25,623 bases of DNA, taken from the NCBI GenBank assembly GCA_035353235.1, contig DAOPZG010000024.1, positions 1 through 25,623 of the forward strand, written 5' to 3'. Under the pieces are notes generated by a model. It saw only the letters and a program-made list of their open reading frames with translations, was not told where the DNA came from and made no database searches. The position numbers were made by a program, and so were the translations under genes. The stretch comes from CAXXOK01 sp035353235. GTDB taxonomy: Bacteria > Bacillota > Clostridia > Christensenellales > Aristaeellaceae. Shown in pieces: positions 16,083-23,092 of this stretch (position 1 is its first letter; every line of letters starts with the position of its first letter).

Positions 16083-16110
16083 TTGCCTGCCGAAAAAAGC
16101 GTGTTATACT
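16083..16110 (+). promoter_or_regulatory. Putative promoter of the HutP-family gene
   Basis: TTGCCT (16083-16088) and TATACT (16105-16110) lie 16 nt apart, with an extended -10 TG at 16102-16103. The predicted start is near 16117, giving a leader of about 95 nt that contains a direct repeat and a hairpin. Confidence 0.65.
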
Positions 16111-16118
16111 GGATACAG

Positions 16119-16143
16119 GTCGGGGCGTAACGTGTCGGGGCGT
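16119..16143 (+). repeat. Tandem direct repeat in the HutP-gene leader
   Basis: GTCGGGGCGT occurs twice, at 16119-16128 and 16134-16143, with a 15-nt period, starting 2-3 nt after the predicted transcription start. A T-run (16143-16148) follows, but no stem was found that would make it a terminator. A repeated site at the 5' end of a transcript could be bound by an RNA- or DNA-binding regulator. Confidence 0.5.
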
Positions 16144-16175
16144 TTTTTCGGCGGACCGGCGCGCCTTACGCAGGA

Positions 16176-16193
16176 GCCGACGGAAACGTCGGC
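16176..16193 (+). promoter_or_regulatory. GAAA-tetraloop hairpin just before the HutP-gene ribosome binding site
   Basis: GCCGACG (16176-16182) and CGTCGGC (16187-16193) form a perfect 7-bp stem closed by GAAA. The stem ends two bases before AGGGAGG (16196-16202). It is well placed to affect translation or mRNA stability of the downstream gene. Confidence 0.55.
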
Positions 16194-16211
16194 GCAGGGA
16201 GGCGGACAGGG

Positions 16212-16634
16212 ATGGATAAACCGTTGAACCTTGGCAGCCGAGACGTGGCGCGCGCCGCCATCGAAATGAGCATGTCGCGTTCCCGCGAGGAAGAACTGCT
16301 AATCAAGAAAACGCTGGCGCTGGAGGATATCGCAACCGCCGCCGCCGATTTCGGAGGCGAATTTGTGCCTTCGATTATGAAGATTGTGGAACGTGCGGTA
16401 GTCGCTTCCCGCCGGGAAGGGCTGATCGGCGAAAGCCACCTGGAAGAGGGCGGGGTGGCCGGGGCAGCCCGCGAAGCGCTTAACCAGATTACCCCGAAGG
16501 CGCTGGGGATGAGCGTGGGCGGTAAGATCGGGATCGCGCGCTATCACGACCATGTGGCCGTCGCCGTGTTTTTCGGAATCGGCCTGGGCCATCTGGACGA
16601 AATCTGCGTCGGTCTTGGGCATCGAGCGATTTAG
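16212..16634 (+). CDS. HutP-family protein with altered metal-ligand positions
   Basis: A 140-aa protein. From about residue 70 it follows the HutP fold: EGLIGESHLEEGGVAGAAR, EALNQITPKALGM, VGGKIGIAR, FFGIGLGHLDEICVGLGHRAI. B. subtilis HutP is an RNA-binding antiterminator activated by L-histidine and Mg2+, using His73, His77 and His138. Aligning from memory, the first two fall on Gly80 and Gly84 here, while His127 is kept. A different ligand or function is therefore likely, and the protein should not be assumed to control histidine use; no hut genes are nearby. GGGAGG 9 nt upstream supports ATG 16212. It precedes cmk-plsC by 60 nt and probably shares its transcript. Confidence 0.78.
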   Translation: MDKPLNLGSRDVARAAIEMSMSRSREEELLIKKTLALEDIATAAADFGGEFVPSIMKIVERAVVASRREGLIGESHLEEGGVAGAAREALNQITPKALGMSVGGKIGIARYHDHVAVAVFFGIGLGHLDEICVGLGHRAI

Positions 16635-16694
16635 GCCCGCCGAACGTTTCACGAATCCGACGGACAGCATTCTGACTGTAAAGGATGAATCGTT

Positions 16695-18020
16695 TTGAAA
16701 CATTTCACCATTGCGATCGATGGCCCGGGAGGCGCTGGGAAAAGCACGGTGGCGGATCATCTGGCCGCCCAGCTGGGCGTGCCCCATCTGGACACGGGCG
16801 CGATGTACCGCGCTTTCGGCTATCAGGCGCTTCAGGAGCAGCTGGACCCTCGCGATCCGGAGCAGATGGCGGAGCTTGCGACGCGTATCCGGATGGATGT
16901 GCGGTTTGAAAACGGTCGCCAGCATACGCTGGTAAACGGCGTGGATGTAACGGACCGGATTCGCACACCGGAGATCAGCATGGCCGCGTCGGATTGTGGC
17001 ACGCACGCCGAAGTGCGCCGCCTGATGGTTGCGATGCAGCAGAAGATTGCAAGCGTTCATTCCATGATTCTGGATGGGCGGGACATCGGCACGCGCGTGC
17101 TGCCGGATGCGACGCTGAAGGTGTTTTTAACCGCCTCGCCGGAAGTACGTGCCCGCCGCCGCTGCGACGAGCTGAACGCCAAAGGCCAGCCCGCTGTGTA
17201 TGATGATGTGCTGAACGACGTGATCGTTCGCGACAGGCAGGATACTACCCGCGCCGTAGACCCGTTAACGCCCGCGGCGGACGCGGTTACGCTGGATACC
17301 AGCGCCATGACCCAGACCCAGGCGGAGGAAGCGGTACTGGGGCTTTTATACCGCAGACTTTCGCAGCGGGAGCAGGGCGAGCGGAAGCCGCGGGAACGCT
17401 TCACCTTTTTTTACCGGTTGGCCATGTGGTTTTCCGCGATTGTGTTCCGTCTGTTCCTGCCGGTACGGTATCACGGGCTGGAAAACACGGAACTGAACGC
17501 GCCCTATCTGCTGATCGGCAATCACCTGCACATGCTGGACCCGTTCCTGATCGGTTGGAAGTGTAACCGTTACCAGATCCGCTATCTGGGTAAAAAGGAA
17601 CTGATTCGCAACCCATTGATGCGCGCGATCCATAAAAACCTGCTGATGATCCCGGTGGATCGCCACAACATGGATATGGGCGCGGTGCGCACATGCCTTA
17701 AAACCCTGAAGGAGGGGCATGTGCTGGGCATCTTCCCTGAGGGCACGCGATACAAGACAACCGTGATGGAGGAATTGGAAAGCGGCGTGGGGATGATCGC
17801 GCTGCTTGGCAACGCGACGATCCTGCCAGCCTATGTGACCGCCAAACCCCGGTTGTTTCACCGCGTGGACTGCTATTACGGCGAACCGTTTACGGTCCGG
17901 GACATCGCCGCGAAAGGCGTCAACCGCGAAACCTGCGACGAGGTGCTGCAAAAAATCACCGCTTTGTACCGCAAAATGGCGCAGCAATATGGCTGCGGCG
18001 TGAAAGCGATTCGAAAATAA
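16695..18020 (+). CDS. cmk-plsC: Cytidylate kinase fused to a PlsC-type acyltransferase
   Basis: A single 441-aa chain with two enzymes. Residues 1 to about 222 are CMP/dCMP kinase: P-loop GPGGAGKS (10-17), LDTGAMYRAFGYQAL (32-46), LDGRDIGTRVLPDA (126-139). Residues about 235-441 are a lysophosphatidate acyltransferase of the PlsC family: NHLHMLD (276-282, the NHX4D catalytic motif), FPEGTR (347-352) and the ATILPAYVT strand (374-382). PlsC acylates the 2-position of lysophosphatidate at the membrane; Cmk supplies CDP, and CTP is needed for CDP-diacylglycerol, so both halves feed phospholipid synthesis. The start is TTG 16695, chosen because the family N-terminus begins there and AAGGA lies 9 nt upstream; a nearby ATG at 16685 is in another frame. 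No stop or frameshift is seen between the halves. Confidence 0.93.
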   Translation: MKHFTIAIDGPGGAGKSTVADHLAAQLGVPHLDTGAMYRAFGYQALQEQLDPRDPEQMAELATRIRMDVRFENGRQHTLVNGVDVTDRIRTPEISMAASDCGTHAEVRRLMVAMQQKIASVHSMILDGRDIGTRVLPDATLKVFLTASPEVRARRRCDELNAKGQPAVYDDVLNDVIVRDRQDTTRAVDPLTPAADAVTLDTSAMTQTQAEEAVLGLLYRRLSQREQGERKPRERFTFFYRLAMWFSAIVFRLFLPVRYHGLENTELNAPYLLIGNHLHMLDPFLIGWKCNRYQIRYLGKKELIRNPLMRAIHKNLLMIPVDRHNMDMGAVRTCLKTLKEGHVLGIFPEGTRYKTTVMEELESGVGMIALLGNATILPAYVTAKPRLFHRVDCYYGEPFTVRDIAAKGVNRETCDEVLQKITALYRKMAQQYGCGVKAIRK

Positions 18021-18030
18021 TCCTGTTTTT

Positions 18031-18056
18031 TGCTTTTCCGATGCGAAGGAAAAGCA
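18031..18056 (+). other. Hairpin between cmk-plsC and ispH-rpsA
   Basis: TGCTTTTCC (18031-18039) and GGAAAAGCA (18048-18056) make a perfect 9-bp stem with an 8-nt loop, 11 nt after the cmk-plsC stop. No T-run follows on either strand, so it is unlikely to terminate. It may stabilise or process the mRNA. Confidence 0.45.
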
Positions 18057-18112
18057 GGAATCGCGTAAGTTGCGGCGAATAACATCCTTGATTCTGCTTC
18101 TGGAGGTTCGTA

Positions 18113-20134
18113 ATGCCGGTATTCATTGCGGAGCACGCAGGTTTCTGCATGGGGGTCCGCCGCGCGGTGGTGGAAGCGATGAAGGCTGCCGACATGGAAA
18201 AAAACATCGTTACCATCGGGCCGCTGGTGCATAACCCGGAAGTGCTTCGCAAACTGGAGGCGGCAGGCGTGCGCGCGGTGGATACCCCCGAACAGGCATC
18301 GGGACGCAGCGCGATCATCCGCAGCCACGGCGTAGCGCCGGCGGTGTACCGTGAACTTGAGGAACGTGGAATCCGGGCGGTCGACCTGACCTGTCCCTTC
18401 GTAAAACGCCTGCACGACATCGTAGCCGGGTACAGCAGCACCGGGAAGCCGGTCATTTTGCTGGGACGCGGCGACCACCCCGAGGTGGTGGGCACGGTAG
18501 GCTGGTGCGGCGGTATGGTATACACCGTACAGGATGCGGCGGGGGCGGAGAAACTGCCGGAACTGGACGAGGCGCTCGCGGTGGCGCAGACAACTTTTCC
18601 GCAGGAGGAATGGGAGAATATCCTGCCAATTCTCCGGCGCAAGGTGAAGAACCTTACAGCGGAAAACACGATCTGCACGGCGACGGTGCAGCGACAGAAC
18701 GACGCCAGGGAGCTGGCCGCGCGGGTAGACGCGATGCTGGTGGTGGGAGGGCGCGACAGCGCGAATACGCGTAAGCTCTTCGAAACCTGCAGCCGAATCT
18801 GCAAACGCACGCTTTGGGTGGAGCGCGCGGCGGATATTCCGCCGGGCTTCGCGGATATTCATTCGGAATCAATTGGGATCACAGCCGGTGCGAGTACGCC
18901 GGATTGGTCACTTAAGGAGGTTGTCACACGCATGACGGACAAGGAACAGATGGATCAGAAGGTTTCCCGCGAGGAGGCAGACAAGAGCAGCTTTATGGCT
19001 GACGTGGAAGCCACTCTGGTCAAGATCAGGCCCGGACAGTCGGTTACCGGAACGGTCGTTCAAATCACGGACGACGAGGTTTGCGTCAACATCGGCTTCA
19101 AGTCCGACGGCTTGATTAAACGCGAAGACCTGGTGACACAGGATGTGAAGCTGGGCGACGAAATTGAAGTGGAAGTCGTCAAAGTCAACGACGGCGAAGG
19201 CAACGTGCTGCTGTCTCAGCGCAACATCCTCACCCGCAAGGCTTTCGCAGTGCTTGTCGATAAGTACGAAAAGGGCGAATTCGTCGAGGGCGTCGGCAAG
19301 GAGGTCGTCAAGGGCGGCCTGATTTGCAACGTGGACGGCATTCGCGCGTTCGTGCCTGCGTCGCAGCTCTCCAACCGCTATGTGGAAAAGATCGGCGATT
19401 TCGTCGGCCAGACCATGAAGCTGAAAATTATCGAACTGGATGAGCAGAAACGCCGCATCGTCGCCAGCCGCAAGGCCGTAATCAAGGAAGAGTCCACCGC
19501 CCGCAAGACGGAAGTGTGGGCGAACCTGCACGAGGGCGATGTAGTGAAGGGTATTGTGCGTCGTCTGACCGATTTCGGCGCGTTCGTGGATTTGGGCGGC
19601 GTAGACGGCCTGATCCATGTGACCGATCTGAGCTGGGCGCATGTAAAGCATCCTTCGGAGATCGTTCATCCTGATCAGGAAGTAGAAGTTAAAATCCTGA
19701 GTCTGGACTCGGAGCGCGAGCGCATTCAGCTGGGCCTGAAACAGTTGCAGCCCAAGCCGTGGGATCTTGCGCCCGAAAAGTATCCCGAAGGCGCGGTCGT
19801 AACCGGCAAAGTAGTACGTATCACCACCTTCGGCGCCTTTGTGGAGCTGGAGCCGGGGATCGACGGACTGGTGCATATCAGCCAGTGCGCGCTGACCCGT
19901 ATCAATAAGGTGGAAGACGCTGTGAACGTGGGCGACGAAGTCCGCGTAAAGGTGCTCGGCGTCGATCCCGAAGCCAAGCGGATCAGCCTGAGCATCCGCG
20001 CTGTGCTGGAAGCCGAGCGCAAGGACGCGGCGGAAACCGAAAAAACCGACGACGGCGCGGAAGCCGTAGCGGTAGATGTGGAAGCTGTCGGCAAACAGAT
20101 GGAAGAAGAAGCTCAGGCGGACGAGCAGGAATAA
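18113..20134 (+). CDS. ispH-rpsA: IspH (HMBPP reductase) fused to ribosomal protein S1
   Basis: A 673-aa fusion known from Clostridia. Residues 1 to about 273 are 4-hydroxy-3-methylbut-2-enyl diphosphate reductase, the last step of the MEP isoprenoid pathway; Cys12, Cys94 and Cys188 are the iron-sulfur ligands (AGFCMGVRRAV, LTCPFVKRL, NTICTATVQRQ), with SHGV (71-74) and ASTPDW (260-265). Residues about 307-628 hold four S1 RNA-binding domains (307-370, 389-454, 475-543, 560-628), with the strongest S1 signatures in domains 3 and 4 (LTDFGAFVDLGGVDGLIHVT; ITTFGAFVELEPGIDGLVHI). The tail is acidic. TGGAGG lies 6 nt before ATG 18113. An internal AAGGAGG plus in-frame ATG at 18932 (Met274) could give a separate 400-aa S1. 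Confidence 0.97.
   Translation: MPVFIAEHAGFCMGVRRAVVEAMKAADMEKNIVTIGPLVHNPEVLRKLEAAGVRAVDTPEQASGRSAIIRSHGVAPAVYRELEERGIRAVDLTCPFVKRLHDIVAGYSSTGKPVILLGRGDHPEVVGTVGWCGGMVYTVQDAAGAEKLPELDEALAVAQTTFPQEEWENILPILRRKVKNLTAENTICTATVQRQNDARELAARVDAMLVVGGRDSANTRKLFETCSRICKRTLWVERAADIPPGFADIHSESIGITAGASTPDWSLKEVVTRMTDKEQMDQKVSREEADKSSFMADVEATLVKIRPGQSVTGTVVQITDDEVCVNIGFKSDGLIKREDLVTQDVKLGDEIEVEVVKVNDGEGNVLLSQRNILTRKAFAVLVDKYEKGEFVEGVGKEVVKGGLICNVDGIRAFVPASQLSNRYVEKIGDFVGQTMKLKIIELDEQKRRIVASRKAVIKEESTARKTEVWANLHEGDVVKGIVRRLTDFGAFVDLGGVDGLIHVTDLSWAHVKHPSEIVHPDQEVEVKILSLDSERERIQLGLKQLQPKPWDLAPEKYPEGAVVTGKVVRITTFGAFVELEPGIDGLVHISQCALTRINKVEDAVNVGDEVRVKVLGVDPEAKRISLSIRAVLEAERKDAAETEKTDDGAEAVAVDVEAVGKQMEEEAQADEQE
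18914..18934 (+). promoter_or_regulatory. Internal ribosome binding site and start for a separate S1 protein
   Basis: AAGGAGG (18914-18920) is followed after 11 nt by ATG (18932-18934), in frame at codon 274 of the IspH-S1 fusion. It lies exactly at the junction between the IspH C-terminus and the S1 part. The motif encodes the Lys-Glu of a conserved IspH 'KEV' stretch, so coincidence must be considered. Confidence 0.55.
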
Positions 20135-20151
20135 GTTTAAAACAGCAATCA

Positions 20152-20190
20152 ACGACCCGTGCGGTATTGATCACCGCGCGGGTCGTTTCG
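20152..20190 (+). terminator. Probable terminator after ispH-rpsA
   Basis: ACGACCCGTGCGGT (20152-20165) pairs over 14 bp, with one G-T pair, with ACCGCGCGGGTCGT (20173-20186) across a 7-nt loop. The T-tract is short (TTT, then CG), so termination may be partial, but the stem is the strongest in the region and sits 17 nt after the stop codon. Confidence 0.75.
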
Positions 20191-20228
20191 TACATTCCCA
20201 ACGGAGCGGCGCCCAGCGCGCCGTCTGC

Positions 20229-20257
20229 TTGCGGCAGTGGGGCGTTCGTGCTACAAT
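20229..20257 (+). promoter_or_regulatory. Putative promoter of the purC operon
   Basis: TTGCGG (20229-20234) and TACAAT (20252-20257) are 17 nt apart, with a TG one base before the -10. The predicted start is near 20264. The leader of about 50 nt contains the palindrome CCCGGCGCCGGG (20282-20293). Confidence 0.68.
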
Positions 20258-20279
20258 ACAAAAAGTTTAAACGTGCGGG

Positions 20280-20309
20280 TTCCCGGCGCCGGGCCGGGCT
20301 TGCGGGAGG
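20280..20309 (+). promoter_or_regulatory. GC-rich palindrome overlapping the purC translation start region
   Basis: CCCGGCGCCGGG (20282-20293) is a perfect 12-bp palindrome. TTCCCG (20280-20285) can also pair with CGGGAG (20303-20308), which would cover the purC Shine-Dalgarno. It is either a DNA operator or an RNA structure limiting purC translation. No purine riboswitch core was recognised. Confidence 0.4.
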
Positions 20310-20315
20310 ATGAGC

Positions 20316-21053
20316 ATGACGAGGATCGGCGATACGATAACCGAAGGCAAGGGCAAGCGGGTTTATGCGACGGAGAATCCGGACGAGGCCGTTGTGTACT
20401 ATAAGGATGAAGCGATTGCCTTTCATGGCCTGAAAAGGGGCCGTATCATCGGTAAGGGCGAGATTAACAATCGGATCAGCGAGTATCTTTTTACCCTGCT
20501 GGCCAGAGAAGGAGTACCCAACCACTTTATCCGCCGGATTGACGACCGGAGCTCGCTGGTGAAGCGCGTGGAGATCATCCCCGTTGTGGTGAAGGTGCGC
20601 AACATTGTGGCCGGAAGCCTTGCCCGCCGTACGGGATATCCCGAGGGGACGCATCTCAAGAATACGGTGATTGAGTATTGCCTGAAGGATACGGATCTGG
20701 ATGATCCGCTTGTCAACCTGACGCACATTACCGCGATGGGGCTGGCCACAGCGGAGGAAATCCGCGATATGGAACGTATCGCCCTGCGCGTGAACGAAAT
20801 CCTGACCGAGGTGCTCCGGGAGATCAACATCGAGCTGATTGATTTTAAGCTGGAGTTTGGCCGTTTCCACGGCAAAGTGCTTCTTTCCGACGAGATTTCG
20901 CCGGACACCTGCCGGTTTTGGGACGCGAGTACCCATGAACCGCTGGATATCGACCGATTCCGCCACGATATGGGCGACGTGGAGGACGCATACCGCGAAG
21001 TGCTTCACCGCCTGACCGGGTGTGTATTTAAAGGCAACGAGGAGGACGCGTGA
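20316..21053 (+). CDS. purC: Phosphoribosylaminoimidazole-succinocarboxamide (SAICAR) synthase
   Basis: A 245-aa cytosolic enzyme of purine synthesis that joins CAIR and aspartate with ATP to give SAICAR. Family motifs are EGKGKRVYATENP near the N-terminus, KRVEIIPVVVKVRNIVAGS, LVNLTHITAMGLA, IELIDFKLEFGRFHGK and LLSDEISPDTCRFWD. Length matches the bacterial monofunctional form. Two ATGs are possible: 20310 directly abuts GGGAGG (20304-20309), with no spacer, while 20316 has a 6-nt spacer and is preferred. No other pur genes are in the window. The stop is followed after one base by the GTG of the CapE-like gene, so the two are an operon. Confidence 0.95.
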   Translation: MTRIGDTITEGKGKRVYATENPDEAVVYYKDEAIAFHGLKRGRIIGKGEINNRISEYLFTLLAREGVPNHFIRRIDDRSSLVKRVEIIPVVVKVRNIVAGSLARRTGYPEGTHLKNTVIEYCLKDTDLDDPLVNLTHITAMGLATAEEIRDMERIALRVNEILTEVLREINIELIDFKLEFGRFHGKVLLSDEISPDTCRFWDASTHEPLDIDRFRHDMGDVEDAYREVLHRLTGCVFKGNEEDA

Positions 21054-21054
21054 C

Positions 21055-22074
21055 GTGTTTGAAGGCAAAACGCTGATGATTACCGGCGGCACCGGCTCGT
21101 TTGGCGAGGCGGTGCTGAAACGTTTTCTGGATACGCCGATCCGGGAAATACGCATTTTCAGCCGCGATGAAAAAAAACAGGACGACATGCGCCATCGCTA
21201 CCAGAACGATAAAATCAAGTATTACATCGGCGACGTGCGCGACCGCGATTCCGTTACGGCAGCGCTGTACGGGGTGGATTACCTGTTTCACGCCGCCGCG
21301 CTGAAACAGGTGCCTTCCTGCGAGTTTTTCCCGCTGGAGGCGGTAAAAACCAACGTGCTGGGTACGGAAAACGTGCTCTCCGCCTGCATCGAGGCCGGCG
21401 TGCGCAAGGTGATCTGCCTTTCAACCGACAAGGCGGCCTATCCCATCAACGCGATGGGCACTTCCAAAGCGATGATGGAAAAGGTGTTTGTGGCAAAATC
21501 ACGCACTGTTTCACCGGAAAAAACGCTGATCTGCGGCACGCGCTACGGCAACGTGATGTGTTCCCGCGGGTCGGTGATCCCGCTGTTTATCGAGCAGATC
21601 AAAGCAGGTCGGCCAATCACCGTGACCGAACCGGAAATGACGCGCTTCATGATGAGCCTGGACGAGGCGGTGGAACTGGTGCTGTATGCGTTTGAACATG
21701 CGCATACCGGCGATATTCTGGTTAAAAAATCCCCGGCCTGCACGATCGGGGTGCTGGCGCAGGCGGTTAAGCGGATTTTCCATTCCGATCTGCCCGACCA
21801 GCGCATTGGCATGCGGCACGGGGAGAAAATGTATGAGACGCTGCTGACCAACGAGGAATGCATGCACGCCGTGGATATGGGCGATTTTTACCGCGTGCCC
21901 GCCGACGCGCGCGACCTGAACTACGATAAATACATGGTGCAGGGCGACCGCGACCGCAATATCCTGACGGAGTTTAACAGCAGCAACACCCAATTGCTGA
22001 CCGTGGATGAGATGACGGAAAAGCTGCTGGCCCTTCCTTATATTCAGGAAGAACTGTCAGGCTGGAACGGCTGA
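21055..22074 (+). CDS. capE: UDP-N-acetylglucosamine 4,6-dehydratase/5-epimerase (CapE type)
   Basis: A 339-aa extended SDR that closely resembles Staphylococcus aureus CapE and Pseudomonas WbjB. These convert UDP-GlcNAc to a UDP-4-keto-6-deoxy-L-sugar, the first step toward UDP-N-acetyl-L-fucosamine. Key features are ITGGTGSFG (9-17), RIFSRDEKKQDDMR, HAAALKQVPSCEF, STDKAAYPINAMGTSKAMM and RYGNVM.SRGSVIPLF. The usual SDR Tyr-X3-Lys is Met134-X3-Lys138, a recognised CapE trait. The start is GTG 21055 with AGGAGG (21040-21045) 9 nt upstream. It lies one base after purC. The later enzymes CapF and CapG are not adjacent, though the 2-epimerase at 1327-2412 is a CapG-like candidate. Confidence 0.92.
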   Translation: MFEGKTLMITGGTGSFGEAVLKRFLDTPIREIRIFSRDEKKQDDMRHRYQNDKIKYYIGDVRDRDSVTAALYGVDYLFHAAALKQVPSCEFFPLEAVKTNVLGTENVLSACIEAGVRKVICLSTDKAAYPINAMGTSKAMMEKVFVAKSRTVSPEKTLICGTRYGNVMCSRGSVIPLFIEQIKAGRPITVTEPEMTRFMMSLDEAVELVLYAFEHAHTGDILVKKSPACTIGVLAQAVKRIFHSDLPDQRIGMRHGEKMYETLLTNEECMHAVDMGDFYRVPADARDLNYDKYMVQGDRDRNILTEFNSSNTQLLTVDEMTEKLLALPYIQEELSGWNG

Positions 22075-22847
22075 TGGAATCGCTGTGCCGTGTTTCAGAC
22101 ATGAGCCTGATCGCGCCGCTGTTTGAGGGTTGGCCGGAAAACCTGGCGCGCTCCACACTGGACGGCTGCATGGGAGAAGCATATGCTAACCCCGCGCATA
22201 CGGCGGCGTTGGTTGTGAACGGGGATATTGCCTTTCTGGCTGGCGACGCAGGATGCCCCGAGGCGGAAGCGCTGGCGGGTTATCGGCCGCCGTCGCTGCA
22301 AGGGCGGATGATCCTGCTGTCGTCTCGGGAAGCCGAATGGCGCCCGGTGATTGAACGCGTATGGGGTGAGAAAGCCCGTAAGGTGGAACGTCACGCCATC
22401 CGAAAAGATATGGATCATTTTGACCGGGAAACCCTGCGCCGTTTTACCGAAACGCTACCGTCGGGGGTTCGGCTGACTCCGCTGGAAGGGGAGTTGTACC
22501 ATAAAGTACGGGCGGAGGAATGGTCGCGGGATTTCGTGAGCCAGTTCCGGGATGAGGCGGATTATCGGGCGCGCGGTCTGGGTGTGCTGGCGTTGTACGG
22601 GGATGAGCCGGTGGCCGGCGCCTCCTCCTACGTGGTTTTTCGTGGCGGCATCGAAATCGAGATTGATACCCGAAAGGACTGGCGCAGGCGCGGGCTGGCG
22701 ACGGCCTGCGGCGCGGCGCTGATGCTGCGCTGTTTTAAACGTGGCCTGTACCCCAGCTGGGACGCGGCCAACCGTGAATCGGTCGCGCTGGCGGAAAAGC
22801 TGGGATATGTTTACGACCGGCCTTATACTACCTACGAAATCGACTGA
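22074..22847 (+). CDS. GNAT-family acetyltransferase
   Basis: A 257-aa protein of the GCN5-related N-acetyltransferase superfamily, close to the Firmicutes 'GNAT_acetyltran' group. The C-terminal half holds the fold: LGVLALYGDEPVAGASSYVV, then IEIEIDTRKDWRRRGLATA with the acetyl-CoA-binding RRRGLA loop (204-209), and the subgroup signature WDAANRESVALAEKLGY (229-245). The N-terminal half is poorly conserved and may bind the acceptor. The acceptor is unknown; the neighbour makes a UDP-amino sugar precursor, so sugar N- or O-acetylation is possible but unproven. The start overlaps the capE stop by one base (TGATG), giving coupled translation, and an intrinsic terminator follows 48 nt after the stop. 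Confidence 0.85.
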   Translation: MESLCRVSDMSLIAPLFEGWPENLARSTLDGCMGEAYANPAHTAALVVNGDIAFLAGDAGCPEAEALAGYRPPSLQGRMILLSSREAEWRPVIERVWGEKARKVERHAIRKDMDHFDRETLRRFTETLPSGVRLTPLEGELYHKVRAEEWSRDFVSQFRDEADYRARGLGVLALYGDEPVAGASSYVVFRGGIEIEIDTRKDWRRRGLATACGAALMLRCFKRGLYPSWDAANRESVALAEKLGYVYDRPYTTYEID

Positions 22848-22895
22848 AAACACGGCGGCGGGGATCGCCCGGACGGCCGTGTGGGCAGGCATCGC

Positions 22896-22926
22896 AAAGG
22901 CGCGGGGCTTTAGCTTCGCGCCTTTT
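22896..22926 (+). terminator. Intrinsic terminator of the purC-capE-GNAT operon
   Basis: A 13-bp stem (22896-22908 with 22913-22925, including two G-T pairs) is closed by the tetraloop TTTA. The 3' arm ends in TTT plus one further T. It closes the purC operon before the decarboxylase operon. Confidence 0.75.
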
Positions 22927-23004
22927 ACTGCTGTTGCGAAGTACAGGGAAAGTACGAAGAAAATTGTCAAAATTCTAACACACAGGCAGGAAAAGAGGAG
23001 GTAT

Positions 23005-23019
23005 ATGCAGAAGAGATAG
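23005..23019 (+). other. Four-codon mini-ORF (MQKR) with its own Shine-Dalgarno
   Basis: ATG-CAG-AAG-AGA-TAG follows AGGAGG (22996-23001) with a 3-nt spacer, short for efficient initiation. Its first eight bases equal those of the real carboxyltransferase gene at 23093. It may be a decoy start, a short leader peptide or a chance match. Confidence 0.3.
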
Positions 23020-23092
23020 AAACGGGAAAGAATTGAGCTTTTTCAACACATCCCAAAATACGGCAGATTGACCCGACGGAAGGAGAACGGAA

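Noticed and set aside
16119..16150. Intrinsic terminator or attenuator at the T-run before the HutP-family gene
   Set aside because: The TTTTTT at 16143-16148 follows a direct repeat, not an inverted one; no stem could be drawn ending at the T-run.
16685..16909. ATG at 16685 as the start of a small protein
   Set aside because: The frame differs from cmk, gives no known family and overlaps the P-loop region of the Cmk-PlsC gene.
18031..18056. Hairpin as a terminator between cmk-plsC and ispH-rpsA
   Set aside because: The 9-bp stem is good but no T-run follows it on the plus strand or, read in reverse, on the minus strand. It is kept only as an unexplained hairpin.
18908..20152. 414-codon minus-strand open frame
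   Set aside because: It lies antisense to the four S1 domains of ispH-rpsA. It has no ribosome binding site support, and its repeated character only mirrors the S1 repeats.
22927..23092. Promoter for the decarboxylase operon
   Set aside because: Candidate -35 boxes (TTGTCA at 22964, TTGAGC at 23033) have no acceptable -10 at 16-18 nt, so none is reported although a promoter must exist nearby.
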